Part shown: positions 6,163 through 6,183 of the stretch, one piece after another
How positions within the stretch are numbered: position 1 is the stretch's first letter
Layout of the letters: each line of letters starts with the position of its first letter
Source of the DNA: CAYYFX01 sp964471155
GTDB lineage: Bacteria; ARS69
Length of the DNA stretch: 6,183 bases
Reading direction: 5' to 3'
NCBI GenBank assembly: GCA_964471155.1
Contig: CAYYFX010000160.1
Location: 1-6,183, forward strand
Notes under the pieces: generated by a model
Seen by the model: only the letters and a program-made list of their open reading frames with translations
The model's database searches: none
What the model was told of the DNA's origin: nothing
Program-made: the position numbers and the translations under genes

Positions 6163-6183
6163 GCAGGTCCGGACGACCTCCTG

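Overview
This is a very GC-rich bacterial window (third codon positions are almost all G or C) with four protein-coding loci and no RNA genes, mobile elements or CRISPR arrays that I can see. Two unrelated secreted proteins end in the same PNPF...WDG...YFVR...AKLVRVR module, which is the FlgD-like Ig / type-IX-style C-terminal sorting fold. That module plus the high GC suggests a high-GC lineage of the FCB superphylum or a neighbour (Candidatus Eisenbacteria, Krumholzibacteriota or similar). This placement is inference; no marker gene is present.

Layout. (1) 76-1005, minus strand: a sugar-1-phosphate nucleotidyltransferase of the mannose-1-phosphate guanylyltransferase type, followed by a perfect 12-bp hairpin at 34-62. 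(2) 1006-1496: a 491-base gap holding the divergent 5' regions of two genes, a small inverted repeat close to the nucleotidyltransferase start, and a stretch around 1230-1400 that looks like a decayed coding region, possibly the tail of an alpha/beta hydrolase. (3) 1497-3620, plus strand: a secreted beta-propeller protein with 13 Asp-box (BNR-like) repeats and a C-terminal sorting-type domain. (4) 3621-3715: a 95-base gap with a strong hairpin and a palindrome that contains the Shine-Dalgarno sequence. (5) 3716-5518, plus strand: a secreted M14 zinc carboxypeptidase with all catalytic residues, a carboxypeptidase regulatory-like domain and the same kind of C-terminal domain. (6) 5519-5622: a 104-base gap with a GC-rich hairpin reaching into a 10-G run that also serves as the likely ribosome binding site. 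(7) 5623-6162, plus strand: the N-terminal part of a GH63/MGH1-like glucosidase, cut by an in-frame TAG. Homology appears to continue after the TAG to the window end.

How they fit together. The propeller protein and the peptidase are probably exported through Sec and then handled by one shared outer-membrane or surface system that recognises their common C-terminal domain. They need not be one operon, since each has its own ribosome binding site and there is a hairpin between them. The nucleotidyltransferase (GDP-mannose-type sugar activation) and the glucosidase are cytoplasmic carbohydrate genes with no evident link to the secreted pair. The most notable observations are the amber codon inside the glucosidase, the shared C-terminal module, and the 13-repeat (possibly two seven-bladed) propeller. 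I did not find a convincing new multi-gene system.
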